Shown one piece after another: positions 44,835 to 52,279 of a stretch of DNA of 64,000 bases. Position 1 is the stretch's first letter, and every line of letters begins with the position of its first letter. Both the position numbers and the translations under genes were made by a program. This DNA comes from Methylobacter tundripaludum. Lineage in GTDB: Bacteria > Pseudomonadota > Gammaproteobacteria > Methylococcales > Methylomonadaceae. The notes beneath the pieces were generated by a model. It was not told where the DNA came from and ran no database searches. It was given only the letters and a program-made list of their open reading frames with translations. The stretch is taken from assembly GCF_002934365.1 (NCBI RefSeq), contig NZ_PTIY01000008.1, positions 124,001-188,000 on the forward strand, read 5' to 3'.

Positions 44835-45515
44835 TTAACGGACTTTGATCGCCGTTATCAGATAATTGCCGGTTGTAGCCGCAACAATATCCGCGCTGAC
44901 GGCATTCCCGGATATTCTGAAGCGCAATTTACCGGCATGGTAAATTTCAATCGCGCGCATATCGATAAAGTCATCCAGTTGAAACGACATGGCCTTTACC
45001 ACCGACTCCTTGACGCTGAATAGCAGCAGCGCCGGGTCAACGGCAAGGTTAAATGCCGCCATCGCGCTCAGCTCATCGGTGTTGGCCAAGAACATCGGCG
45101 CCAATTCATCCATCCTGCCGACTCGCTGCGGCAAAGAAACCAGGTCAATGCCGATGCCTGCCTCGCAGTGCTGATGTTTTTGCATCAGCACGACGGCGCA
45201 GAGCTCGCCATCGTGGCTGATCGTTCCGGTCACCGACTCCGGCCACAGCGGGTTTCTTAACCGGCCCATTTTAATCGGCTGGTCCGGCAAGCCGAAAGAC
45301 TGCAAGCCCTGCCTGGACAGCCAGCGGCCGGTTGCAAATTCGTGTTGGCGGCTGCTGACCGCATTCGCAACCAGCGCCTGTTCTTCCGGCAGAATCGGGT
45401 AATGCTGGATTTTGGCCGCCTTTACAAACGCCTGACTCGGAAACCATTGCCTCAAGCTATGCTCTATTTGTTCAACGTCCCGGCTTAACTGAGTGCTAAT
45501 TCCAGAAAATGTCAT
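44835..45515 (-). CDS. 4'-phosphopantetheinyl transferase (EntD/Sfp class)
   Basis: A 226-residue phosphopantetheinyl transferase that would activate carrier-protein domains by adding phosphopantetheine from coenzyme A. Diagnostic motifs are the CoA-binding RQHEFATGRWLSRQGL (about residues 75-90), TISHDGELCAVVL, the magnesium motif GIGIDLVSLPQR and the catalytic FSVKESVVKAMSF. The length and order are EntD-like. It lies beside the HMG synthase and trans-AT polyketide genes and is the natural activator for the ACP and PCP domains of the megasynthase. Its first five codons (MTFSG) are also present at the edge of the repeat element at 47415-47580. Confidence 0.92.
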   Translation of the reverse strand: MTFSGISTQLSRDVEQIEHSLRQWFPSQAFVKAAKIQHYPILPEEQALVANAVSSRQHEFATGRWLSRQGLQSFGLPDQPIKMGRLRNPLWPESVTGTISHDGELCAVVLMQKHQHCEAGIGIDLVSLPQRVGRMDELAPMFLANTDELSAMAAFNLAVDPALLLFSVKESVVKAMSFQLDDFIDMRAIEIYHAGKLRFRISGNAVSADIVAATTGNYLITAIKVR

Positions 45516-45525
45516 TTATTTTTAC

Positions 45526-46000
45526 CATGAAGCCCATGAAGGACTTGAAGATATTGCTGTATTGACTTCATGCGTGAAATTTTGACGGTTCATAAAACAA
45601 AACTTCTTAACCCTTGCTTCAATAGCTTTACATTAAAGTTGATTAGGAAGCCTTGTTTAATGTTCGCCAGCTTCATATAGGTCAAAAGCTGTGCCTCGTG
45701 GATTCCTTTCAACTGTTCAACACTTTTTAATTCCAAAATAATTTCATTTTCAATTAACAAATCTAATCGATAACCACAATCCAAGTGCATGCCTTTGTAT
45801 TTTACCGGCAAAGGGTACTCGATTTTGAATTCAATCTGATTAATGCCAAGTTCATGGGCAAGACATTGCTGATAAGTGGATTCCAATAATCCAGGACCGA
45901 GTGTTTTATGAACTTCAATGACGCAACCAATCACCTTGTTCGACAAATCACTAAATGCTCTTCCCTTCATTATCTTCATGCCCTTCATGGTAGAAAAATA
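45526..46000. mobile_element. Putative ACCATGAAG-ended element carrying a GxxExxY gene
   Basis: The left end ACCATGAAGCCCATGAAGG (from about 45523) and the right end TTCATGCCCTTCATGGT (to about 45992) are inverted copies of one heptad-like repeat. Between them is one gene, GxxExxY. A copy at 47415-47576 has the same flanks but lacks about 325 bp of gene. The gene's own start codons, encoding MKGMKIMKG, come from the right end. No transposase is encoded, so mobility would have to be supplied by the GxxExxY protein or in trans. Treating this as a mobile element is inference. Confidence 0.5.
45590..45988 (-). CDS. GxxExxY family protein (PD-(D/E)XK-like)
   Basis: A 132-residue protein of the GxxExxY family, named for the motif seen here as GPGLLESTYQQCL (about residues 31-43). 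The core KYKGMHLDCGYRLDLLIEN followed by IILELKSVEQL has the Asp and Glu-x-Lys of a PD-(D/E)XK nuclease-like fold. The family's function is unproven; a nuclease role in mobile DNA has been suggested from the fold. The N-terminus MKGMKIMKG is encoded by the terminal repeat of the surrounding element. It is located between the phosphopantetheinyl transferase and HMG synthase genes and has no evident part in the pathway. Confidence 0.85.
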   Translation of the reverse strand: MKGMKIMKGRAFSDLSNKVIGCVIEVHKTLGPGLLESTYQQCLAHELGINQIEFKIEYPLPVKYKGMHLDCGYRLDLLIENEIILELKSVEQLKGIHEAQLLTYMKLANIKQGFLINFNVKLLKQGLRSFVL

Positions 46001-46049
46001 AGTTACCCTTCAGCACCCGCTTAACTCAATCATGGCGTCTGCATCCGGC

Positions 46050-47342
46050 TTAGCCCACCCATTCATATTGCCGGTAAAATTCTTTAATCTCCTTCAGAAA
46101 AATCCTTTTCGTTCCCTTGCCGGTGGTATTGTCGATGATCGATTGCCAGACACCCGGCAGCAAACCGGTATTCGGGACAACATTGCGGGTGCCGAACTTG
46201 ACCTCGTTGCTGCCTTCCAGCAAGGTTTCGTATTCGCCCATGCTTAACTGATACCGGCTATCCAGATTTTTTTCCAGTTGCATGGCTTTGAGTTTTTGCT
46301 GGCCGGACGCCATTGCCACGCCGCTGTAAAATTCCGAACAGCAGCCGGAACCGTAGGAAAAACAGCCGATTCTCTTAGGAACGTCAAACACGCCCTGCTC
46401 GATCGTGCTGGCCAGGGAAACCAATACGGTTGCGCCCATAATATTGCCGACGCGCTGGCAATAAGTCAGTCCCGGTTGTACCCGCTGGTGAAAGTCCTGA
46501 TTGATTTCATCGCGTTTTATATCGGTGTGCTTGCGCATCATATTACGGTGCGCGCCTTTTACCATGCCGCCGAATGGCGTATGAAAGCACAGGTATTGAA
46601 ACGTCGTCCGGTAATCGGTTCCGGTCACCCGCTTTTGGTACTCCTGAAAACTCTGGTCGCAACAATCCAGGTACGACAACAGCGACAAATCGGCGTTGCC
46701 CGCCTCGCTGTCGGGGATAGGCCGACAGGTGTCGAACACTTCAAAACTGTAGTAACCGTTTGCGCCGACATCCAGCTGGAATATCTCCGGCTTTTCGCTG
46801 ACCAGCAATGCCACCGCGCCCGCGCCGCCGCTGGGTTCGAAAAACGCCCAGTCCATAGTCAGCGCATCGCCGTCTTCAGTCACCAGAAAACGCGACAGAT
46901 CCGTGGCAATGACCAGCGCCTTGGCGCCAGGGGATACCTGGGACAGAATAAAGTTCACCGCCATTTGCAAACCGGCGGTACCCGAATAACAGGCCTGTTT
47001 CAGCTCAAACAGCCGGCAATTGCGATTCAACCCCAGATAATGATGGATGTAGGTGCTCATGGACTTGCCGAAATCAATGCCCGACTCCGAGCAGGTAATC
47101 AGCAATTCAATACGGTCTTTTTCCGCGTCGGACAGTTGGTCGATTACCGGTTTGGCGGCGTTAATCGCAAAGCTCACCGGATCTTCATAAGGCAGCGCAA
47201 CCGATTTATGTTTCATCAGCAGGTTATCGAAGCGTGCGGTATCGAGTTGCCTGTATGCCGCCAGCTCCATCACATCTACAAACGTACTGCCGCCATAAAG
47301 ATTCATTGCTTCAATTCCAACCGGCGTCATGATTTTCCTCAC
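46050..47342 (-). CDS. HMG-CoA synthase-like enzyme of polyketide beta-branching (PksG-like)
   Basis: A 430-residue HMG-CoA synthase homologue. The acetyl-accepting Cys is in KQACYSGTAGL (Cys at about residue 118), preceded by ITCSESGID and STYIHHYLGL. A histidine-bearing segment CFHTPFGGMVKGAH (about 252-265) and FSYGSGCCSEFYSG complete the active-site set. In trans-AT polyketide pathways this enzyme condenses acetate from a donor ACP onto a beta-keto group, starting a methyl branch. The donor ACP, a Cys-to-Ser ketosynthase and an enoyl-CoA hydratase lie across the 328-bp divergent gap, so the beta-branching cassette is nearly complete. Confidence 0.9.
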   Translation of the reverse strand: MRKIMTPVGIEAMNLYGGSTFVDVMELAAYRQLDTARFDNLLMKHKSVALPYEDPVSFAINAAKPVIDQLSDAEKDRIELLITCSESGIDFGKSMSTYIHHYLGLNRNCRLFELKQACYSGTAGLQMAVNFILSQVSPGAKALVIATDLSRFLVTEDGDALTMDWAFFEPSGGAGAVALLVSEKPEIFQLDVGANGYYSFEVFDTCRPIPDSEAGNADLSLLSYLDCCDQSFQEYQKRVTGTDYRTTFQYLCFHTPFGGMVKGAHRNMMRKHTDIKRDEINQDFHQRVQPGLTYCQRVGNIMGATVLVSLASTIEQGVFDVPKRIGCFSYGSGCCSEFYSGVAMASGQQKLKAMQLEKNLDSRYQLSMGEYETLLEGSNEVKFGTRNVVPNTGLLPGVWQSIIDNTTGKGTKRIFLKEIKEFYRQYEWVG

Positions 47343-47670
47343 TGAGTCATGCTTAAAAGCGCTGATTCTACATTGTTTTCAGATGGTTTTGGCGGAAATA
47401 ACCGCCCGGAAAACGTCATTTATTTTTACCATGAAGCTCATGAAGGACTTGAAGAAATACGGTATTGACTTCATGCGTGATATTGACAGTCTATAACAAA
47501 TACGCAATTCGTCAGCTATTCGACAAATTACTCAATGCTCTTCCCTTCATTGTCTTCATGTCCTTCATGGTAATAAAAAACAATTTTTAAGCCATATAGA
47601 TTTAATCACCCTCCCTTGAACCGGCGCTTCAATTATAATGGCGTTTACTCTAACAAACGGACACACACTT
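47343..47670. repeat. Divergent intergenic region with gutted GxxExxY element
   Basis: The gap between the HMG synthase gene and the ACP gene holds a derivative (47415-47576) of the element at 45513-46000. Shared left part: GTCATTTATTTTTACCATGA and TATTGACTTCATGCGTGA. Shared right part: CTCTTCCCTTCATT and CCTTCATGGTA. About 325 bp of gene interior are missing, but the reverse strand still encodes MKDMKTMKGRALSNLS, matching the GxxExxY N-terminus. Promoters for both operons should lie here. Confidence 0.75.
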
Positions 47671-47925
47671 ATGAGCAATACAAGAACCAAGGCCCAGGTT
47701 TTCGACGTCGTCAAAAACAATATTCTGGACATACTGCCGAAGGTGCAGCCTGAAATGGTTTCAATCGAAAAATCGCTGAGCGATCTCGGCGCCAATTCCG
47801 TCGACAGAATGGAGGTGGTCACCCTATCCATGGAGGATCTGGGCGTTAAAATCCCTTTACTGAGTTTTGCCGGCGTGACCAATATCGAAGGCTTGGTCGA
47901 TGTCTTATTCAACAATGCACAATGA
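47671..47925 (+). CDS. Discrete acyl carrier protein (beta-branching donor ACP)
   Basis: An 84-residue acyl carrier protein with the phosphopantetheine-attachment Ser in DLGANSVDRMEVV (about residue 45). The Asn-Ser-Val-Asp-Arg-Met-Glu pattern is that of the donor ACPs (AcpK type) used with HMG synthases in beta-branching. I start it at 47671 (MSNTRTKAQVF); a longer frame from 47638 adds 11 poor residues. The KS-like gene overlaps its stop by 4 bp. It should carry acetyl made by decarboxylation of malonyl and present it to the HMG synthase. Confidence 0.9.
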   Translation: MSNTRTKAQVFDVVKNNILDILPKVQPEMVSIEKSLSDLGANSVDRMEVVTLSMEDLGVKIPLLSFAGVTNIEGLVDVLFNNAQ

Positions 47926-49235
47926 CGGAAAAAAAGCATTCGCCTAAATCCTCGCCATGCGTGCAAATCACCGGCATGGGGATCGTCTCGGCTATCGGCC
48001 ATAATATAGCCGAGTTCACCCGGTCATTGGCCGACGGCAAATCGGGCGTCAGGCGGATAGCCCGAAGCACAACACCGCCTTTAGCCGTCGCTATCGGCGC
48101 AGAAATTGACGGCTTCAATTTTGAGCAAATGCTCGGGCAGTTTTCAGATATGCCTGAAAGCCTGACTCAATCCGTGCAGCACGTTACACGGCGCGCCCCG
48201 TTTACGATACAAACATCGGTTATTTCAGCGTTACAAGCCTGGCGGCAGGCCCGGCTGGATGACAAGCCCATTGAACCGGAGCGGATCGGGCTCGTTATCG
48301 CCGGACACAATACCACGCAGAATTATCAATACTCGCTCTGCTCCGATTTCCAACGCAACCCGGAATACCTGTCGCCGCGCTATGCGTTGCAGTTTATGGA
48401 CAGCAACCAGATCGGCGTATTGAGCGAAATATTCAATATCCGGGGGGAAGGTTTCGTAACCGGCGGCGCTTCAGCCTCCGGCAATGTCGGCGTTATCCAC
48501 GGCGCCCGGTTAATTCAGGCCGGACTGGTCGATGCCTGCCTCGTGGTCGGCGTGGTCGCCGATTTGTCGCCGATGGAGATTCAGGGGTTTTGTACGATCG
48601 GCGCTATGGGCGGCAAACAATTCCACGATCAGCCGGAGAAAGCCTGCCGGCCGTTCGATGCCTTGCACGAAGGCTTTATTTACGGCCAGGCTTCTGCCTG
48701 CCTGGTTCTGGAATCCGGTGACAGCGCCAACGCAAGGAAAGCACCCGGCTTGGCTAACATACTGGGCGGGGCGATCAATCTCCACGCCACCGCTTCAGCG
48801 CAACCCGACATCGACGGCGAGACGAAAGCCATGAATGCCGCGTTGCAACAAAGCGGCCTCGCCGCCTGCGAAATCGACTACCTGAATACACACGGCAGTT
48901 CGTCGCCCTTAGGCGATAAGGTCGAAATCCAGGCGATCGAACAGGTCTTCGGCGATCATTTTCCCCGTGTCCGGCTAAACGCCACCAAGGGCTTGACCGG
49001 CCATTGCCTGTACTCGGCCGGTGTTGTCGAAATCATCGCCACGGTCGTGCAAATGCAGCAAGGATTCATCCATCCGAACATCAACCTGGAAAACCCGATC
49101 AATGCAACGGCGAACTTTTGCGGCGCAACGGCTGTTTCGCAACCAATTCATAGCGCGATGAGCAATTCTTTCGGCTTTGGCGGCATCAATACCAGCATTG
49201 TGTTGCAGAAAATCCCAGCAGATACTGATTTTTAA
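47922..49235 (+). CDS. Decarboxylating ketosynthase homologue, Cys-to-Ser (PksF-like)
   Basis: A 437-residue ketosynthase fold with the nucleophile replaced: where active enzymes have a Cys, this one reads FVTGGASASGNVGV (Ser at about residue 184). The two active-site histidines are kept in LNTHGSSSPLGDKVE and KGLTGHCLYSAG. This substitution marks the KS of beta-branching cassettes, which decarboxylates malonyl-ACP to acetyl-ACP rather than condensing. It overlaps the donor ACP gene by 4 bp (ATGA), implying coupled translation and 1:1 function. A 400-bp repeat-filled gap separates it from the enoyl-CoA hydratase. Confidence 0.9.
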   Translation: MTEKKHSPKSSPCVQITGMGIVSAIGHNIAEFTRSLADGKSGVRRIARSTTPPLAVAIGAEIDGFNFEQMLGQFSDMPESLTQSVQHVTRRAPFTIQTSVISALQAWRQARLDDKPIEPERIGLVIAGHNTTQNYQYSLCSDFQRNPEYLSPRYALQFMDSNQIGVLSEIFNIRGEGFVTGGASASGNVGVIHGARLIQAGLVDACLVVGVVADLSPMEIQGFCTIGAMGGKQFHDQPEKACRPFDALHEGFIYGQASACLVLESGDSANARKAPGLANILGGAINLHATASAQPDIDGETKAMNAALQQSGLAACEIDYLNTHGSSSPLGDKVEIQAIEQVFGDHFPRVRLNATKGLTGHCLYSAGVVEIIATVVQMQQGFIHPNINLENPINATANFCGATAVSQPIHSAMSNSFGFGGINTSIVLQKIPADTDF

Positions 49236-49635
49236 ATGGGACACGGATAACACAGATTAGACGGATTGAAACGGATTTGAAAAAAACGCTGCCGATAATT
49301 TAAGTAATTACCATGAAGCGCATGAAGGACATGAAGACTTAAATCCTTCATGCTTTTCATGTTCTTCATGGTTTAAAAATAAAACTTTATCAGCGCTCAA
49401 CAAATACTAATTTTTAATTGGAACACGGATAACACCGATTAGACGGATAAAAACCGCTGCCGATAATTTAAGCAATTACCATGAAGCGCATGAAGGACAT
49501 GAAGACTTAAATCCTTCATGCCTTTCATGTTCTTCATGGTTTAAAAATAAAATTTTATCAGTGCTCATCCGTGTGCCATTTTTTAAAATATTGAACGTTA
49601 CAAATAATTAAGCCATCCCAACATTACAGGCCATT
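49236..49635. repeat. Tandemly duplicated repeat segment with ACCATGAAG elements
   Basis: Two diverged direct copies of about 175 bp (49227-49405 and 49407-49580) follow each other. Each begins GACACGGATAACAC or AACACGGATAACAC and contains GCTGCCGATAATTTAAG, then a 63-bp element with ACCATGAAGCGCATGAAGG at one end and GTTCTTCATGGT at the other (49310-49372 and 49478-49540). The two 63-bp cores differ at a single position by eye. No gene seen. Confidence 0.85.
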
Positions 49636-50370
49636 ATGAATTACCAAACCATTCAGGTGCGCGTCGAACAGTCCGTCTGTTTCCTCAAGCTTTACCGCCC
49701 GGAAGCCAACAACACCATCAACAGGACGATGGTTGACGAATGCCGGCATGCCTTGGCGGCCTGCGAAGACGCTGTCCATATCGTCGTACTGGAAGGCTTG
49801 CCCGAGGTGTTTTGTTTTGGCGCGGATTTTCAGGACAATACGGCGGAACCGGAAGCGCTTTATGATTTATGGGATCAACTCGCACGCGGTGCGTTTATCA
49901 GCATCGCGCATGTCCGGGGCAAGGTCAATGCCGGAGGCGTCGGCTTCGTCGCCGCCTGCGATATTGTGCTGGCCGACAACAGCGCCGAATTCAGCCTGTC
50001 GGAGTTGCTATTCGATCTGTTTCCCGCCTGCGTGCTGCCTTTTTTGATCCGGCGCATCGGCTTTCAAAAAGCGCACTATCTGACCTTGACGACAAAGCCT
50101 GCGGCAGTTCAACAGGCGCTGGACTGGGGACTGGTTGACGCCTGCGAGGACAATAGCGAGGCGCTGCTGCGTAAACACCTGCTTCGCTTAAGACTCCTGT
50201 CCAAAAACGGCATTCAACGCTATAAGTCCTATATAAACAGTCTGGACGCTGTTCTGACCCAAGCAAGACCGGCCGCCATCGCAGCAAACCGCGAGCTGTT
50301 TTCAGATCCTGCCAATCTGGAAAAAATCAATCGCTACACAAAAACAGGGGTGTTTCCGTGGGAAAGTTAG
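49636..50370 (+). CDS. Enoyl-CoA hydratase-like dehydratase of beta-branching (PksH-like)
   Basis: A 244-residue crotonase-fold protein. The first oxyanion region VVLEGLPEVFCFGADFQDN (about residues 52-70) and the second, RGKVNAGGVGFVAACDIVLA (about 92-111), are those of PksH-type ECH1 enzymes, which dehydrate the HMG-type intermediate in polyketide beta-branching. The Pro-Glu-Val-Phe-Cys segment is especially characteristic. It is on the same strand as the ACP and KS genes but separated by duplicated repeats. A second hydratase (PksI/ECH2, decarboxylase) is not seen and would have to lie outside the window or be absent. Confidence 0.87.
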   Translation: MNYQTIQVRVEQSVCFLKLYRPEANNTINRTMVDECRHALAACEDAVHIVVLEGLPEVFCFGADFQDNTAEPEALYDLWDQLARGAFISIAHVRGKVNAGGVGFVAACDIVLADNSAEFSLSELLFDLFPACVLPFLIRRIGFQKAHYLTLTTKPAAVQQALDWGLVDACEDNSEALLRKHLLRLRLLSKNGIQRYKSYINSLDAVLTQARPAAIAANRELFSDPANLEKINRYTKTGVFPWES

Positions 50371-50433
50371 CTCTCGAAAAATATTTTCGTTCCCACTCTC
50401 TACGTCACTGCCATTAAGTTAAGAAATAAGCTG

Positions 50434-50537
50434 GCTCCCAAGCTCCTGCTTGGGAACCCAGTGAGCAAAGCTCTAGCTTTGCGAGACGGGAAGCTGGAGC
50501 TTCCTACACTGAATTCCCAAGCAGGAGCTTGGGAACT
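50434..50537. repeat. Palindromic repeat block (CCCAAGCTCCTGCTTGGG family)
   Basis: CTCCCAAGCTCCTGCTTGGG at the left faces TCCCAAGCAGGAGCTTGGGA at the right, with AAAGCT-cta-AGCTTT and GGAAGCT-gg-AGCTTCC hairpins between. Same family as 22048-22140 and 38049-38123. It lies between the two convergent genes, where it could also stop transcription. No gene in the 202-bp gap. Confidence 0.75.
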
Positions 50538-50572
50538 AGCGCAAAAACCCCATATTTGCGTTGCCGTGTTTT

Positions 50573-52279
50573 TTACCTTCTAATCCACGGCTCAACCAGG
50601 TTATAGCCGATACCGTCCCAGAAATCGCAGATTTCACGGTAGGGATCGTTCTGTACGGACACCGCAGGCGCATTCAGTTCCAGATAATCCTTTTTGTGCC
50701 GACTGAACGTCGGCCAGCGCACGCCGATCGGTGATGCAGCCGGATCGCCATTCGGGTTTAAATAGGTTGCAAAATTGACCCAATAATCGATTATCGTATT
50801 TGAAAGTGCCTCTTCCTCGGCGGTAAAGCGGCCGCCAATTTTATCGGCGCTATGGAACACAAATGGCAGTTCCGCGCCATGACAGACATTGTCGTCGGCC
50901 CGACAATCCGGGCCGCCCCAGACTTGAAACGACGGCTGGTGATTGAACAGATAGGCATAGACCGGCGCTGCGGCGGTGGCTGCGACATAACGCGAACTGC
51001 AACGCAGGAAATTGTCCGTCTGAATGCGCGCCCACAACGCGCTGTTGCTGCCGTCGTTCTGCGCCGGATACTTGGCGATGGCTTTCTGGAAATCCAGGCC
51101 GAACAAGGACGCCGCCCAGGCGGAATAATCGGCCAGGGTAATCGACTGCCCGTTGACGAACAGCACAGACTCGTTTTTGTTGGTTCCCAGCAGTATGGGC
51201 TTGTTTGCCCGGCGTTCGGCGGCGGCGACAACCGGCTGTTTGGTCAGCAGCGCGCCATCAATCACCGGCGTAAAGGGGATGTAATATTTGGCTCCTGAAA
51301 ACACCGTACTCATCTTGGGTATAAACGCATCCTGCGCCAGCAGAAGGTCGTTTACATCGGTATTTTGCAGGCATTTCAAATCCCGGCAGTTCAGGCCCTG
51401 TTTAAAGACATTGCCGACATTGACCTGATCCTCAAGCCGTTTGTAAGGCAACGCCAGGAAATTGCTTTCCATAATCCCGGCCCGGAACAACTTGGCGCTG
51501 CCGGGCGCGGAAAACAAATGCAGGCCCACCGACATCGCGCCTGCGCTCTCGCCGAAAATCGTCACCTTGCCGGGGTCTCCGCCGAAGTCCCGGATACTGT
51601 TCTGCACCCAGGACAGCGCGAGCTGCTGATCCATGAAACCGTAGTTCCCGGAAAGCTCGTCCGTCGCCAGAAAGCCGAGTACGCCAAGCCGGTAGTTAAA
51701 ACTGACCAGGATGACATTCTTGTTTGCGGCCAAAAAACTGCCGTCATACAGCGGGTCGGAACTTTCGCCCTCGCTAAAGCCGCCGCCATAAATAAACACC
51801 ATGACCGGGAGTTTTGCATCAGGCTTTATGCCTGGGGGTGTCCAGATATTCAGCGACAGGCAGTCCTCACTTTGGCCTGATGCCTCAAGCAATTTGCGGC
51901 TATCCGGTTTGGCGTTCCGGTGATGAATTGGGCTGAGTTGCTTGCCCTCCTCCGCAGCCGTCGGCTGAACGGCATACTGCGGGCATACCGGGCCGTATTG
52001 CACGGCCTCCAGTGTTTCCGTCCACGGCTGCTTGGGCGCCGGCGGCCTCCAGCGTCTGTCCCCGGCAGTCGATTCGGCAAACGGAATGCCTAAAAATGCG
52101 TTGGCCTGTTTGCCTGAATCCGTAGTCACCGACTTGCCGCAGACCGGACCGGCCTTGCTTTCAACGAGTCCGGTCGTGCAGGCTGAAGCCGGAGCCGCCG
52201 TTACGTTCGGCGCTGTCAAAACAAGCAACGCTACTGCCGCCGCTGTAGCGTGCAGCTTACCCAGTTTTTTTATTAACAT
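50573..52279 (-). CDS. Exported type-B carboxylesterase coupled to the megasynthase
   Basis: A 568-residue carboxylesterase. A Sec signal peptide (MLIKKLGKLHATAAAVALLV then LTAPNVTAA) covers about 29 residues. The catalytic Ser is in IFGESAGAMSVG (about residue 225), the acid in the segment GTNKNESVLFVN and the His in VCHGAELPFVF near residue 465. LPVMVFIYGGGFSEGES is the oxyanion hole and EDCLSLNIWTP a family signature. Cysteines are paired as in secreted relatives. Its start lies inside the last codons of the megasynthase gene (23-bp overlap), so the two are translated together. A periplasmic step on the natural product, or self-resistance, is plausible. Confidence 0.85.
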   Translation of the reverse strand: MLIKKLGKLHATAAAVALLVLTAPNVTAAPASACTTGLVESKAGPVCGKSVTTDSGKQANAFLGIPFAESTAGDRRWRPPAPKQPWTETLEAVQYGPVCPQYAVQPTAAEEGKQLSPIHHRNAKPDSRKLLEASGQSEDCLSLNIWTPPGIKPDAKLPVMVFIYGGGFSEGESSDPLYDGSFLAANKNVILVSFNYRLGVLGFLATDELSGNYGFMDQQLALSWVQNSIRDFGGDPGKVTIFGESAGAMSVGLHLFSAPGSAKLFRAGIMESNFLALPYKRLEDQVNVGNVFKQGLNCRDLKCLQNTDVNDLLLAQDAFIPKMSTVFSGAKYYIPFTPVIDGALLTKQPVVAAAERRANKPILLGTNKNESVLFVNGQSITLADYSAWAASLFGLDFQKAIAKYPAQNDGSNSALWARIQTDNFLRCSSRYVAATAAAPVYAYLFNHQPSFQVWGGPDCRADDNVCHGAELPFVFHSADKIGGRFTAEEEALSNTIIDYWVNFATYLNPNGDPAASPIGVRWPTFSRHKKDYLELNAPAVSVQNDPYREICDFWDGIGYNLVEPWIRR

